Source: Microbacterium galbinum
GTDB taxonomy: Bacteria > Actinomycetota > Actinomycetes > Actinomycetales > Microbacteriaceae
Direction of reading: 5' to 3'
Length of the DNA: 64,000 nt
NCBI RefSeq assembly: GCF_023091225.1
Contig: NZ_JAHWXM010000002.1
Coordinates: 248,001 to 312,000, forward strand
Below the pieces are notes generated by a model. It searched no databases. It had not been told where the DNA came from and saw only the letters and a list, made by a program, of their open reading frames with translations. A program made the translations under genes and the position numbers. This document shows positions 1 through 8,822 of the stretch, piece after piece (the stretch's first letter is position 1; each line of letters opens with the position of its first letter).

Positions 1-100
1 CCGGGTAGACGAGGAAGACCATCCAGACGACGGCCATCAACCATCCCCAGCGCTCCCAGGGACCGGTGTGCGCCGGGGTCTCGGCAGCCTCGGTGGTCAT
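1..100 (-). CDS. N-terminal fragment of a membrane protein, possibly a sensor histidine kinase
   Basis: Only the first 33 codons are present; the gene runs off the left edge. It starts at ATG (98-100), 9 bases after the stop of the ABC permease, so it is probably the third gene of that operon. The visible peptide is a short polar head followed by a hydrophobic stretch (WLMAVVWMVFLVYP) that looks like a first membrane helix. In actinobacteria an ABC-2 ATPase/permease pair is often followed by a DesK-type histidine kinase and a LuxR-type regulator. That context is the only reason for suggesting a kinase; any small membrane protein would fit what is seen. Confidence 0.4.
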   Translation of the reverse strand, partial: MTTEAAETPAHTGPWERWGWLMAVVWMVFLVYP

Positions 101-109
101 CGGCCCAGC

Positions 110-871
110 CTAACGACGGCTGCGCGAGCGCATCACGCCGAGACGCACGAGCGCGGCGAACAGCACGGCCCAGACGACGACGTTCAGCAGCACGGCCCAG
201 AGCGGGTCGGCCCCGCCCGCCACGAGGGTGCCGTCGGTGGCCGGCCAGCGCACGAGCGCGACGTAGCCGTACATCGGGGTCCACTTCGCGATGTCGAGCA
301 TCACGCCGTCGAGCGGGATGAAGACGTTGCCGAAGAAGCCGAAGAAGGTGATCGAGATCGAGGCGAGAGCGGCCGCCGAGTCGGAGTTGAAGGCGAGGCC
401 GACCCCAAGTCCGAACAGGCCGTAGATCAGCCCCAGACCCAGGGTGATTCCGGCGGCGGCGAACCAGCGCCAGGTGTCGGATGCCTCGGCACCCGTCGCG
501 AGACCGGCCGCATACACGAAGAGCACGGCGAGCGCCGAGAACGACACCGCGGCGAGCACCTTGGTCACCGCGTATCCCGCGGTCGAGAGCGGGGTGAGCG
601 CGAGCTGACGCCCCCACCCCTGTCCGACCTCGGAGGCGGCGAGCGAGCACAGCGAGCTCATCGCGGTGGCCGTGCCGTACGCCCCCATCGACACCATCAC
701 GTAGAACGAGACGTTCGCCTGGCCCACGCTCTGCGAGGCGTACGACATGCTCGCACCGAAGAGCAGATACATGGCCACCGGCATCGCCAGGGTGAAGGCG
801 AGCGTGTACGGGTTGCGGATCTGCCGCACGAGTTCGGTGCGGTACAGCGCGGGGGCGACGAGCGTGGTCAT
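110..871 (-). CDS. ABC-2 type transporter permease
   Basis: A 253-residue integral membrane protein. A short cytoplasmic head (TELVRQIRNPYTLAF) leads into about six hydrophobic segments, the usual build of the ABC-2 permease family of drug, lipid or polysaccharide exporters. The ATG (869-871) overlaps the stop of the upstream ATPase in an ATGA junction, so the two are translationally coupled and should form a 2+2 exporter. The substrate cannot be read from sequence; such pairs are commonly annotated as daunorubicin or multidrug exporters. Longer readings of this frame upstream of 871 lie inside the ATPase gene and are not coding. Confidence 0.85.
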   Translation of the reverse strand: MTTLVAPALYRTELVRQIRNPYTLAFTLAMPVAMYLLFGASMSYASQSVGQANVSFYVMVSMGAYGTATAMSSLCSLAASEVGQGWGRQLALTPLSTAGYAVTKVLAAVSFSALAVLFVYAAGLATGAEASDTWRWFAAAGITLGLGLIYGLFGLGVGLAFNSDSAAALASISITFFGFFGNVFIPLDGVMLDIAKWTPMYGYVALVRWPATDGTLVAGGADPLWAVLLNVVVWAVLFAALVRLGVMRSRSRR

Positions 872-1815
872 GACGGGTCCTCCGTGAGCGAGGTGAAGGC
901 GGATTCGAGGGTGGGAGCGGTGATCTCGAGATCGCAGGCACCGAGCGACAGCAGCCGTCCGGCGAGCAGATCGGATGCCTCGGTGCGCACCGTGAGCCGA
1001 TCGGCGTCGGTCGACACCTCGGCGACGGAGGCGTCGGCGCGGAGTTCCGCGGCGAGCGCAGCGATCCCGCCGGGGATCGTCGCCGAGACGATGCGGCCGC
1101 CCAGTGACGCGCGCAGGCGGGCGGTGGCGCCATCGGCGACCACACGGCCGTGATTCATGACGATCGTGCGCCGCGCGAACTGCTCGGCCTCTTCGAGGTA
1201 GTGGGTGGCGAACACGATCGTGCGGCCGGCGTCGGCATCCGCCCGCATCGCCTCCCAGAAGCGGCGACGGGCGGTGACGTCCATCCCCGCGGTCGGCTCG
1301 TCGAGCACCAGCACGTCCGGGTCCGGCAGCAGCGCGAGCGCGAACTTCACGCGCTGCTTCTCGCCACCCGAGCATTTGCCGACGCGGCGACGCGCGATCG
1401 CGGTGAGGTCGGCGCGATCGATGACCTCGGCGATGCGACCGGAAGCGCCGTGCAGCCCGGCGACCACCGAGATCGTCTCGCGCACGGTCAGGTCGGAGAG
1501 CAGTCCGCCGGTCTGCAGCACCGCCGCGAGGCGCCCCGCCGTGACCGCGCGGTGCGGATGCGTGCCGAGCACGCGCGCCGTGCCCTCGTCGGGTTCGGAG
1601 AGTCCGAGGAGCACGTCGATCGTGGTGGTCTTGCCCGCGCCGTTCGGGCCGAGCAGAGCGACCACCTCGCCGCGCTCGATGCGGAGGTCGACATGATCGA
1701 CCGCGACGATCCGATTCGCGCCGTGCCCGAAGCGGCGGACGATGCCGGTGAGATCGACGGCGGGCGCGGAGTCTGCGGGAGGGCGATCGGCGGGGGCGAC
1801 GAGGGGCTGGCTCAT
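868..1815 (-). CDS. ABC transporter ATP-binding protein
   Basis: A 315-residue ABC ATPase of the DrrA/CcmA class. Walker A is GPNGAGKT (residues 56-63), the signature loop is CSGGE (148-152, Cys in place of the usual Leu), Walker B is LVLDEP (169-174) and the H-loop His is in VFATH. About 90 residues follow the nucleotide-binding fold, typical of exporter ATPases. The start chosen is the ATG at 1813-1815 (MSQPLV); an upstream in-frame ATG at 1881 would add 22 residues of unlikely composition. It is the first gene of the minus-strand operon with the permease, and shares a 177-base divergent region with the surface-protein gene. Confidence 0.9.
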   Translation of the reverse strand: MSQPLVAPADRPPADSAPAVDLTGIVRRFGHGANRIVAVDHVDLRIERGEVVALLGPNGAGKTTTIDVLLGLSEPDEGTARVLGTHPHRAVTAGRLAAVLQTGGLLSDLTVRETISVVAGLHGASGRIAEVIDRADLTAIARRRVGKCSGGEKQRVKFALALLPDPDVLVLDEPTAGMDVTARRRFWEAMRADADAGRTIVFATHYLEEAEQFARRTIVMNHGRVVADGATARLRASLGGRIVSATIPGGIAALAAELRADASVAEVSTDADRLTVRTEASDLLAGRLLSLGACDLEITAPTLESAFTSLTEDPS

Positions 1816-1902
1816 GCTCCCAGTGAAGCGCCGCGAGCACGGCCCGCACCGGAGGTCGATGTCACGCGGTGCGGATGACATCCGTCATGTTCCCGGTGCG
1901 CT

Positions 1903-1946
1903 GTTCGCCTGCCGTTCACCCCTGAGTCGGCATCCGTTCGTCCGCT
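1903..1946 (+). promoter_or_regulatory. PHO-box-like direct repeats before the surface protein gene
   Basis: Two adjacent 11-base units, GTTCGCCTGCC (1903-1913) and GTTCACCCCTG (1914-1924), are followed by a third, GTTCGTCCGCT, at 1936-1946 (22 bases after the second). The GTTCACC-type 11-base tandem is the known PhoP/RegX3 operator of actinobacteria. The same three-unit spacing (11 then 23) occurs before pstS in this window. It lies 47-90 bases ahead of the GTG start of the downstream gene. Binding is inferred. Confidence 0.55.
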
Positions 1947-1992
1947 TCCGTTTGTGTCGGATCGACCCGACCCCCGACCGGAGGTACTCGCC

Positions 1993-4893
1993 GTGCCCAT
2001 CCCCCGCTCCCTTTCCTTCGGCCTCGCCGCGCTCGTCGCGGCGAGCGCGGCGATCGTCACCCCGCAGGCGGCCGTCGCCGCCGATGCCCCCGCCGACCAG
2101 CTCGCCGTCTCGGTCGTCGGCGACGGCGCGGCCACCGGCAACGACGCGGTTCCGGTCGCGATCCAGCTCCTCGACGGACAGGGCGAGCTCGGCGACACGA
2201 TCGCGCTGCCGACGACGGATGCCGGCGATCAGCACGCGTTCACCCTTGGGGCGAACCGCGACCAGCAGGGGGCACTGCAGCAGTCCGCCGATCACCGCTA
2301 CGTGACGCTCGGCGGATACGACGCGGCCCCGGGAACGGGCTCGCTCAACGACACGGCCGCCCCCGACACGCTGCGCGTGATCGCCCGGATCGGATCGGAG
2401 GGCGACGTCGACACCGCCACGACGCTCGCCGGAGGGTTCTCGCTGCGTCACATCCGGGGCACCGCCACGGTCGACGGCACACGCTACTGGGCGGGCGGGC
2501 ACGGCGGCGACTCCACGGCTCCCGCCGGCGGCGTCCTCACGGTCGAAGCCGGTGGGACCACCCCCACCGCCGTCGTCTCCGGCAGCAGCAACCTCAACAA
2601 CGGCCGCGTGGTCGACATCCACGACGGCCAGCTCTACCTCACGAGCGACCGCAGCGGGTTCTCGGGGCTGAACACGGTCGGCACCGGCATCCCCACCGCC
2701 GCGGGAGCACCGCTCACGCTCGTGGCCGCGGCCCCGGCCGGGGCATCCGTCGCGCACGACTTCGCCTTCGCCGGCGAACACCTGTACGTCGGCTACACGG
2801 AGGGGGCGAACGAGGGCATCGCGAAGTACCGCCGCACCGGCGCCACCTGGACCTGGGTCGACACCCTGCCGGGCGACTTCTGGGGCCTCGAGGCACGCCC
2901 GGCCGGCGACGATTCGGTGCTGTACGCCGTGCGCGGGCTCAACCAGGGCAACGAGATCGTGCGGATCCTCGATTCCGGTGACGACTCCGCGTTCACCGCG
3001 CAGACCGACGTGCTCGCGACGGCGGCGCCCCAGACCGCGTTCCGCGGTGTCGCCTTCGCGCCCGGGTTCGAGCCGGGCACGGATGCGGTGGGCCCCATCC
3101 TCGCGAAGCCGACCCTGTCGTGGGACGTGCGCGTGCCCGGCGGCGCCGGCAGCGCCCTCGCCGCCGTGCTCGGGCAGGACACCAACCCCGCAGCCACCGG
3201 CGTGATCGCCGATGCCGCCGGCGAGGCCGTCACGGCGACCGTGACCAGCAGCAACCCCGCGGTCGTGCCCGACGAGGCGATCCGCCTCGACGTCGCCGAC
3301 GACGGATCGTTCCGGCTCGCGGCGACACCCGCGGCCACCGGCGCCGCCGTGCTCACCGTGCATCTGCGCACCGACGACGGACGCACCGCGATCTCGCAGC
3401 TCCCGTACCGCGTCGCCCCGGCCTTCGCCGATGACGGCGCTCGCGGGCACTTCGGCATGTCGGACGCCTCCGCCGCGATCGACGCCGGCGACGGCTACTT
3501 CTTCGCGGCCGACGACGACTCGAACGCGATCCGCCTCTTCTCGGAAGAGGGCGGAGAAGCCGTCGCGGCGTTCGACTTCAGCGATCGCATCGAGTTCGAA
3601 CGCGCAGGTGAAGCCCACGACTTCGAGGCCGTCGCCCGGGCCGGAGACCAGGTCTTCTGGATCGGATCGACCGGCAACACCCGCAGCGGCAACGTGCGCC
3701 TCGACCGCGACATCGTGCTCCAGACGCAGATCTCCGGATCCGGCGCGGACGCGACGCTCACGTTCGTCGGTTACCGCAACGTGCTGCGCGATGCGCTCGT
3801 CGCCTGGGATCACGAAGGCCAGCACGGCCTGGGCGCCGACCGTTTCGGGTTCCTCGCGGCCACCCAGCCGGGGGTCTCGGCCGAGGGTCCCGACTCGCTC
3901 AACATCGAGGGAGCGGCGATCGCGCCGGACGGCACGACGCTGTGGCTCGGCTTCCGCTCGCCCGAGGTCGGCGATGACGCGGATGCTCTCATCGTGCCCG
4001 TCGCCGACATCGCCGATGTCGTCGCCGGGGCGGATGCCGTCGTCGGCGACCCGATCCTCCTCGACCTGGGCGGGCGAGCGATCCGCGACATGGCCCGCGC
4101 CGAGTCCGGTGACTACCTGATCGTCGCCGGCAGCGCCGACGACACCGGCCGCTTCGCCCTCTTCGGGTGGTCCGGCTCGCTGGACGACGCCCCGGTCGCG
4201 GCATCCGGCACCCTCGGACTCGCGAACTGGCCCGGCTCCTACGAGGGCATCGCGGGCGTGCGCGACCTCGCCGACGGAACCTCCGTGCGCCTGCTGCTCG
4301 ATTCGGGAACGGTCGACATCTACGGCGACGGCACCGAGGCGCAGGACCTCTCCCCCGTCGAGTTCAAGCTCTTCCCCTCGCAGACCGTCGAACTGTCGTT
4401 CGGCGCGGCGTTCACCGAGAAGCGGATCGCGGTCACGGGCGGCACCCTTCGAATCGGCTCGCCCTCCGAGATCACCGTCTCGGGCTTCGCGGAGGGCGAG
4501 CAGATCGAGCTCGTGCTGAACTCCGACCCGGTGCGCCTCGCGGCCCTCACCGCGGGAGCCGACGGCACGGCGCGCGCGGTCGTCGTTCCCCCGGCATCCG
4601 TCTCTCCGGGGGCGCACACCCTGACCGCCACGGCGGCCTCGGGCGCCGCCGAGCTCACGGTCACGGTGCTCGCCCCAGTCGCCGACGGCGGCAGCGGTGA
4701 CGGCGGCAGCGGTGACGGCACGGACGGCGGCGACAGCGGTGCCGGAGCGGGATCCGGCGCAGGATCGGATGCCGGTGACGCCCTCGCCACGACGGGGTCG
4801 GACTTCCCCGCGGGGCCGGTCGCGCTCGTCGCACTCGCGCTCCTCGCGCTCGGTGCGCTGGCGCTGCGCCGCAGGGGTGTCGCTTCGGAGTGA
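1993..4893 (+). CDS. Large secreted surface protein with LATTG cell-wall sorting signal (DUF3616-like core)
   Basis: A 966-residue exported protein. The start is GTG at 1993, seven bases after a perfect GGAGGT (1980-1985); this puts an Arg-containing head and a hydrophobic stretch ending in AVAADA right at the N-terminus as a signal peptide. The first 360 residues look like a repetitive beta-propeller. After a linker domain comes a second propeller-like region (from about residue 475) whose SLNIEGAAI, LWLGFRSP and AIRDMA segments recall DUF3616. An Ig-like domain and a Gly/Ser/Asp spacer lead to LATTG, a hydrophobic helix and an RRR tail. LAxTG is the motif of class E sortases. Function is unknown; PHO-box-like repeats upstream suggest phosphate-starvation control. 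No sortase gene is seen in the window. Confidence 0.8.
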   Translation: MPIPRSLSFGLAALVAASAAIVTPQAAVAADAPADQLAVSVVGDGAATGNDAVPVAIQLLDGQGELGDTIALPTTDAGDQHAFTLGANRDQQGALQQSADHRYVTLGGYDAAPGTGSLNDTAAPDTLRVIARIGSEGDVDTATTLAGGFSLRHIRGTATVDGTRYWAGGHGGDSTAPAGGVLTVEAGGTTPTAVVSGSSNLNNGRVVDIHDGQLYLTSDRSGFSGLNTVGTGIPTAAGAPLTLVAAAPAGASVAHDFAFAGEHLYVGYTEGANEGIAKYRRTGATWTWVDTLPGDFWGLEARPAGDDSVLYAVRGLNQGNEIVRILDSGDDSAFTAQTDVLATAAPQTAFRGVAFAPGFEPGTDAVGPILAKPTLSWDVRVPGGAGSALAAVLGQDTNPAATGVIADAAGEAVTATVTSSNPAVVPDEAIRLDVADDGSFRLAATPAATGAAVLTVHLRTDDGRTAISQLPYRVAPAFADDGARGHFGMSDASAAIDAGDGYFFAADDDSNAIRLFSEEGGEAVAAFDFSDRIEFERAGEAHDFEAVARAGDQVFWIGSTGNTRSGNVRLDRDIVLQTQISGSGADATLTFVGYRNVLRDALVAWDHEGQHGLGADRFGFLAATQPGVSAEGPDSLNIEGAAIAPDGTTLWLGFRSPEVGDDADALIVPVADIADVVAGADAVVGDPILLDLGGRAIRDMARAESGDYLIVAGSADDTGRFALFGWSGSLDDAPVAASGTLGLANWPGSYEGIAGVRDLADGTSVRLLLDSGTVDIYGDGTEAQDLSPVEFKLFPSQTVELSFGAAFTEKRIAVTGGTLRIGSPSEITVSGFAEGEQIELVLNSDPVRLAALTAGADGTARAVVVPPASVSPGAHTLTATAASGAAELTVTVLAPVADGGSGDGGSGDGTDGGDSGAGAGSGAGSDAGDALATTGSDFPAGPVALVALALLALGALALRRRGVASE

Positions 4894-4921
4894 CCCGTTC
4901 TCGTCGGCTACTCTGCATCGG

Positions 4922-6370
4922 GTGACCGTGCAGAGTACCGACGAAGAACAGCACCTCCGGCGAGCGCTGAGCAACCGCCACATCCAGCTCCTGGCGATCG
5001 GCGGTGCGATCGGGACCGGGCTCTTCATGGGCAGCGGCAAGACGATCTCGGTGGCCGGTCCCTCGGTGATCTTCGTCTACATGATCATCGGGTTCATGCT
5101 CTTCTTCGTGATGCGCGCGATGGGCGAGCTGCTGCTGTCGAACCTCAAGTACAAGTCGTTCAGCGACTTCGCCAGCGACCTGTTGGGGCCGTGGGCCGGG
5201 TTCTTCACGGGCTGGACGTACTGGTTCTGCTGGGTGGTGACGGGCGTCGCCGATGTCATCGCGATCGCCGGGTACACGAACACCCTCATCCCCGGCATCC
5301 CGCTGTGGATCCCGGGTGTCGCCGTGGTCGTCATCCTGCTCGCGCTCAACCTCCCCACGGTCGCCGCGTTCGGTGAGATGGAGTTCTGGTTCGCGCTGAT
5401 CAAGATCGTGGCGATCGTCGCTCTCATCGTCACCGGTCTCGTGATGATCTTCACCGGCTTCGAGCACGACGCCGGTACCGCGTCGTTCGCGAACCTCTGG
5501 AGCCACGGCGGCATGTTCCCGCACGGGTTCATGGGGTTCGTGGCCGGTTTCCAGATCGCGGTCTTCGCGTTCGTCGGGATCGAGCTGGTCGGCACCGCCG
5601 CCGCCGAGACGAAGGACCCGAAGCGGAACCTCCCGAAGGCGATCAACGCCATCCCGATCCGCATCCTGCTCTTCTACGTCGGCGCGCTGATCGTGCTGAT
5701 GGCGGTGACCCCCTGGACCGAGTACGTCGCCGGGGAGAGCCCCTTCATCGCGATGTTCGCCCTGGCCGGCCTCGGCATCGCCGCGACCGTCGTGAACCTG
5801 GTGGTGCTGACCTCGGCGATGTCGAGCGCCAACTCGGGCATCTATTCCACCTCGCGCATGGTCTTCGGGCTCGCGCACGACGGTGACGCGCCGAAGCTGT
5901 TCGGTCGCCTGTCGAAGCGCCGCGTGCCCCAGAACGCGCTGTTCCTCTCCTGCATCCTCCTGCTCTCGGGCGTCGTGCTGCTCTACGCGGGCGAGGACAT
6001 CGGCACCGCCTTCGACATGGTGACGACGGTCTCCGCCGTGTGCTTCATGTTCGTGTGGACGATCTTCCTGCTCAGCTATGTGGTCTACCGCCGCCGGCGC
6101 CCGGAGAAGGCCGCGGCCTCGGCCTTCCGGATGCCGGGCGGAGTGTTCATGGTCTACGTCGTGCTGGCGTTCTTCGTCTTCATCCTGTGGGCGCTGACCA
6201 CCCAGCCCGATACCCTCACGGCTCTGCTCGTGACGCCGATCTGGTTCGCGCTGCTCGTCGTCGCCTGGCTGTTCGTGCGCCGCTCGCCGAACCATCTGCA
6301 GCGGCACGCGGCCCACATCGCGCATCTGCGCAGCGACGACGAGGACGACGAGGACCAGTCAGCGGCGTAG
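4922..6370 (+). CDS. cycA: D-serine/D-alanine/glycine permease, CycA-type
   Basis: A 482-residue APC-superfamily permease with about 12 membrane helices. It is very close to enterobacterial CycA, for example in the AIGGAIGTGLFMGSG first helix, the block RAMGELLLSNLKYKSFSDFA, the AVFAFVGIELVGT segment and the TSAMSSANSGIYSTSRM segment. It would import D-alanine, D-serine and glycine by proton symport. The GTG at 4922 is chosen because a TACTCT -10-like hexamer sits seven bases upstream and no Shine-Dalgarno is visible, which fits a leaderless mRNA; the GTG at 4928 is also possible. Its 3' end overlaps the convergent bPH-domain gene by 12 bases. Confidence 0.9.
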   Translation: MTVQSTDEEQHLRRALSNRHIQLLAIGGAIGTGLFMGSGKTISVAGPSVIFVYMIIGFMLFFVMRAMGELLLSNLKYKSFSDFASDLLGPWAGFFTGWTYWFCWVVTGVADVIAIAGYTNTLIPGIPLWIPGVAVVVILLALNLPTVAAFGEMEFWFALIKIVAIVALIVTGLVMIFTGFEHDAGTASFANLWSHGGMFPHGFMGFVAGFQIAVFAFVGIELVGTAAAETKDPKRNLPKAINAIPIRILLFYVGALIVLMAVTPWTEYVAGESPFIAMFALAGLGIAATVVNLVVLTSAMSSANSGIYSTSRMVFGLAHDGDAPKLFGRLSKRRVPQNALFLSCILLLSGVVLLYAGEDIGTAFDMVTTVSAVCFMFVWTIFLLSYVVYRRRRPEKAAASAFRMPGGVFMVYVVLAFFVFILWALTTQPDTLTALLVTPIWFALLVVAWLFVRRSPNHLQRHAAHIAHLRSDDEDDEDQSAA

Positions 6371-6895
6371 CTCTCCGCGGATCGCCCAACGCCCCGTCGC
6401 CTGGTGGAACTGCAGCTGTGCGAGCAACGGCGAGGCGTCGTACATCCGGATGTTGAGGCTCAGCCGCACTCCGCGCCCGGTGCGCACCGTGAGCATCGGC
6501 CCCTGATCCGAGCGCCGTACCGAGTAGTCGGTGATGTCGGAGTAGCGGAAGCTGCGCGTGACACCCGCGAGCGTGCGGAAGGTCACCTCCTCGTCGCCGA
6601 ACGCGACGTACCAGTTGCGGTACATGACGAGGAACAGGATGCCGCCGCCGAGGATCGCGAACGAGGCGATCGCCATGGCGGTGCGATCATCGTCGCGCGA
6701 AGCATCCGAGAGCAGGATCATGGGGATGCTGAGCAGGAGGAGGGTCCACCCGCCGATCGGCAGGATCTTCATCAGTCGGAGGCGGCGCGGATCGCGACGA
6801 TCACGATTCGGATGCTTCCGGGCGTAGTGCGCGGCCTCGACGGCCAGCCACCCCGCGATCGCAGCGACCGCGATGTGCACGACGACCGCCAGCAT
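6359..6895 (-). CDS. Membrane protein with PH-like (bPH) domain
   Basis: A 178-residue protein. Helix 1 is at the N-terminus (VVVHIAVAAIAGWLAV) and two more helices lie around residues 45-100. The cytoplasmic C-terminal half (NWYVAFGDEEVTFRTLAGVTR, SFRYSDITDYSV) has the strand pattern of bacterial PH domains. The ATG at 6895 is preceded by GGAGAGGAGAAG, a strong ribosome site; longer in-frame starts lack one. Function is unknown. It overlaps the cycA stop tail to tail, and its upstream region is shared with the divergent antiporter gene. Confidence 0.7.
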   Translation of the reverse strand: MLAVVVHIAVAAIAGWLAVEAAHYARKHPNRDRRDPRRLRLMKILPIGGWTLLLLSIPMILLSDASRDDDRTAMAIASFAILGGGILFLVMYRNWYVAFGDEEVTFRTLAGVTRSFRYSDITDYSVRRSDQGPMLTVRTGRGVRLSLNIRMYDASPLLAQLQFHQATGRWAIRGELRR

Positions 6896-7061
6896 CCGCT
6901 TCTCCTCTCCGGAGCGCGATGCGCTCCCCTTCTCCTCGACGAGTACTGCCCAGGAATACGTCGGACACAGCCGGTAGAATACTGGGTGTGCACGGTGCAC
7001 GCTGCGGCCGGGACGACCCGGATCGCGTCATCACCCGGGGACGGCCCCGCGAAGGAACCGG

Positions 7062-8219
7062 ATGATGATCCCCACCGCTGTGAAGCAGTTCATCGGACGA
7101 CCCGATATCGCCCGAATCGCCCTGGGCTGGGGCGCCTACGTCCTGGTGCTGCTGGCGCACCCCCTGCTCGCGGCCCCTGTGGCCGTCCCCCTGCTGATCG
7201 TCGCCCTCGGGGTGATCATCGGTGTGATCCTGGTGTGCGCGTTCGGCGTGGTGAAGCAGGCCGAGGCCCTCGCCCACCGTTTGGGCGACCCCTACGGATC
7301 GCTCGTACTCACCCTGTCCATCGTGCTGATCGAGGTGATCCTCATCTCGGCCGTCATGCTCGGACCGGGCGACCACGCCACCATCGCCCGGGATTCGGTG
7401 ATGGCCGTCGCGATGATCATCCTGAACCTCGTGATCGGTCTCGCACTGCTGCTCGGCGGTCTCCGCCACCGCGGCATGGCGCACAACCGCACGGGAACCT
7501 CGGCCTACCTGGCGATGCTCGTGGTGCTCGTCGCGCTCGCGTTCGCCCTCCCGGCTCTCATCGGCCGCGACGGCTCGTACACCCTCGGCCAGGAGATCCC
7601 GACCGTGATCCTGACCCTCGGGATCTACGCATTCTTCCTCTTCCGGCAGATGGGGACGCAGGCGGGCGATTTCACCGAGGTCGACGAACGCCTGCGGCGA
7701 CGGACGGATGCCGCGGACGCTGCGCCGCGCACGGGCATCCGCGAGACTCTCGCCGCACACCGCACCGAGGTCCTGGTGCGCCTCGCCCTGCTCGTGGTGA
7801 CGGTCACCCCGATCGTGCTGCTCTCGCACGACATGGCGGCGCTCCTCGACGACGGCCTCGGTCGCCTCGGAGCCCCGGCCGCACTGGCCGGCGTGCTGAT
7901 CGCCGCGATCGTGTTCCTGCCGGAGTCCCTCACCGCAGTGCGGGCAGCTCTCGGGGGCGAGGCACAGCGGGTGGTGAACCTCTGCCACGGGGCGCTGGTG
8001 TCGACGGTCGGGCTCACGATCCCCGCCGTACTGGTCATCGGCATGCTCACCGGCCAGACCGTGGTGCTGGCCGAGTCTCCGGCGAACCTCCTGATGCTGG
8101 GTGTGACGCTGCTGCTCTCGGTGACCACGTTCGCGGCGAAGCGGGTGACGGCCATGCACGGCGCCGCGCACCTCGCGGTCTTCGCGGTGTACGTGATCGT
8201 GCTGTTCAGCGGATCGTAA
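7062..8219 (+). CDS. chaA: Calcium:proton antiporter, ChaA family
   Basis: A 385-residue CaCA-superfamily transporter with about 11 helices in two inverted halves. The first half contains the conserved alpha-repeat LGDPYGSLVLTLSIVLIEVI; the matching second repeat is around FLPESLTAVRAAL. The acidic residues in both repeats are those used for cation binding in ChaA/CAX proteins. It would extrude Ca2+ (or Na+) against H+ at the membrane. An AAGGAA ribosome site precedes ATG 7062; the next codon is also ATG. A TAGAAT -10-like box lies at 6975-6980, followed by two adjacent GTGCAC palindromes (6989-7002 region) that could be an operator. Confidence 0.85.
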   Translation: MMIPTAVKQFIGRPDIARIALGWGAYVLVLLAHPLLAAPVAVPLLIVALGVIIGVILVCAFGVVKQAEALAHRLGDPYGSLVLTLSIVLIEVILISAVMLGPGDHATIARDSVMAVAMIILNLVIGLALLLGGLRHRGMAHNRTGTSAYLAMLVVLVALAFALPALIGRDGSYTLGQEIPTVILTLGIYAFFLFRQMGTQAGDFTEVDERLRRRTDAADAAPRTGIRETLAAHRTEVLVRLALLVVTVTPIVLLSHDMAALLDDGLGRLGAPAALAGVLIAAIVFLPESLTAVRAALGGEAQRVVNLCHGALVSTVGLTIPAVLVIGMLTGQTVVLAESPANLLMLGVTLLLSVTTFAAKRVTAMHGAAHLAVFAVYVIVLFSGS

Positions 8220-8220
8220 A

Positions 8221-8247
8221 AGTTCGATTTCTCCGTAATTACGAACT
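8221..8247. promoter_or_regulatory. AT-rich operator-like inverted repeat before the HTH gene
   Basis: Nested dyads: arms AGTTCG (8221-8226) and CGAACT (8242-8247) enclose the 10-base perfect palindrome CGTAATTACG (8234-8243). The element is markedly AT-rich against its surroundings and lies 19 bases before the start codon of a winged-helix regulator. That is the expected place for an autoregulatory site. Binding is inferred. Confidence 0.5.
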
Positions 8248-8265
8248 ATTGCTACGGTTGTAGCC

Positions 8266-8808
8266 ATGGAACGTGACGCGCTGCACGCGATCGAAAGCCG
8301 GGTCGACGCCCTCGAACGCGAACTCGAGCGTTTGCGTGCGCAGGTCGAGGAGCCGTCGGCCGACGCCTCGACCGTGACACCGGAACCGGGGGCTGCGACA
8401 TCGGACCCCGCCGCCGATCCGCTCTGGTTCGTCAATGAACTCGGACGCCGGGCTCCCGGCGCGGTGATGATGGCGGGTGCCGTCGAGGTACCGGCCGGGC
8501 CCATCCGCTGGCAGTACGGCCTCTACGCGGAAGAGCTCCTCGGCAAGGACTGGGGCGATCTCGCTCGACCCCTCGAAGCACTGGGGCACCCGGTGCGTCT
8601 CGAGCTCGTGCGCGTCATCCTCACCGGCACCCAGACCACCGCTGAGCTGCTCGAACTGGAGCAGTTCGCGTCGTCCGGCCAGCTCTACCACCACCTCCGG
8701 CAGCTCGTGAGCGCGGGGTGGCTGTCCTCCCCGCGCCGCGGGTTCTACGAGGTGCCGGGGGCGCGCATCGTGCCGCTCCTCGTCTTGACCATGATCGCCT
8801 CGAGCTGA
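8266..8808 (+). CDS. ArsR-like winged-helix transcriptional regulator
   Basis: A 180-residue protein. Residues 3-30 form a short leucine-zipper-like coiled coil (ALHAIESRVDALERELERLR). Residues about 100-165 form a winged helix beginning LEALGHPVRLELVRVIL, with recognition helix SSGQLYHHLRQL, typical of ArsR-type repressors; the ArsR metal-binding Cys motif is absent. Fourteen bases separate it from the downstream serine hydrolase gene, so the two form an operon. The dyad at 8221-8247 suggests self-regulation. The signal is unknown, but membership in an operon with a beta-lactamase-fold protein makes a cell-envelope signal plausible. Confidence 0.8.
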   Translation: MERDALHAIESRVDALERELERLRAQVEEPSADASTVTPEPGAATSDPAADPLWFVNELGRRAPGAVMMAGAVEVPAGPIRWQYGLYAEELLGKDWGDLARPLEALGHPVRLELVRVILTGTQTTAELLELEQFASSGQLYHHLRQLVSAGWLSSPRRGFYEVPGARIVPLLVLTMIASS

Positions 8809-8822
8809 GGAGCAGCCGCACC

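Noticed and set aside
1885..5040. A 1051-codon minus-strand open frame opposite the surface protein
   Set aside because: Antisense shadow of a gene with a signal peptide, ribosome site and sorting motif; the composition is typical of GC-driven open frames.
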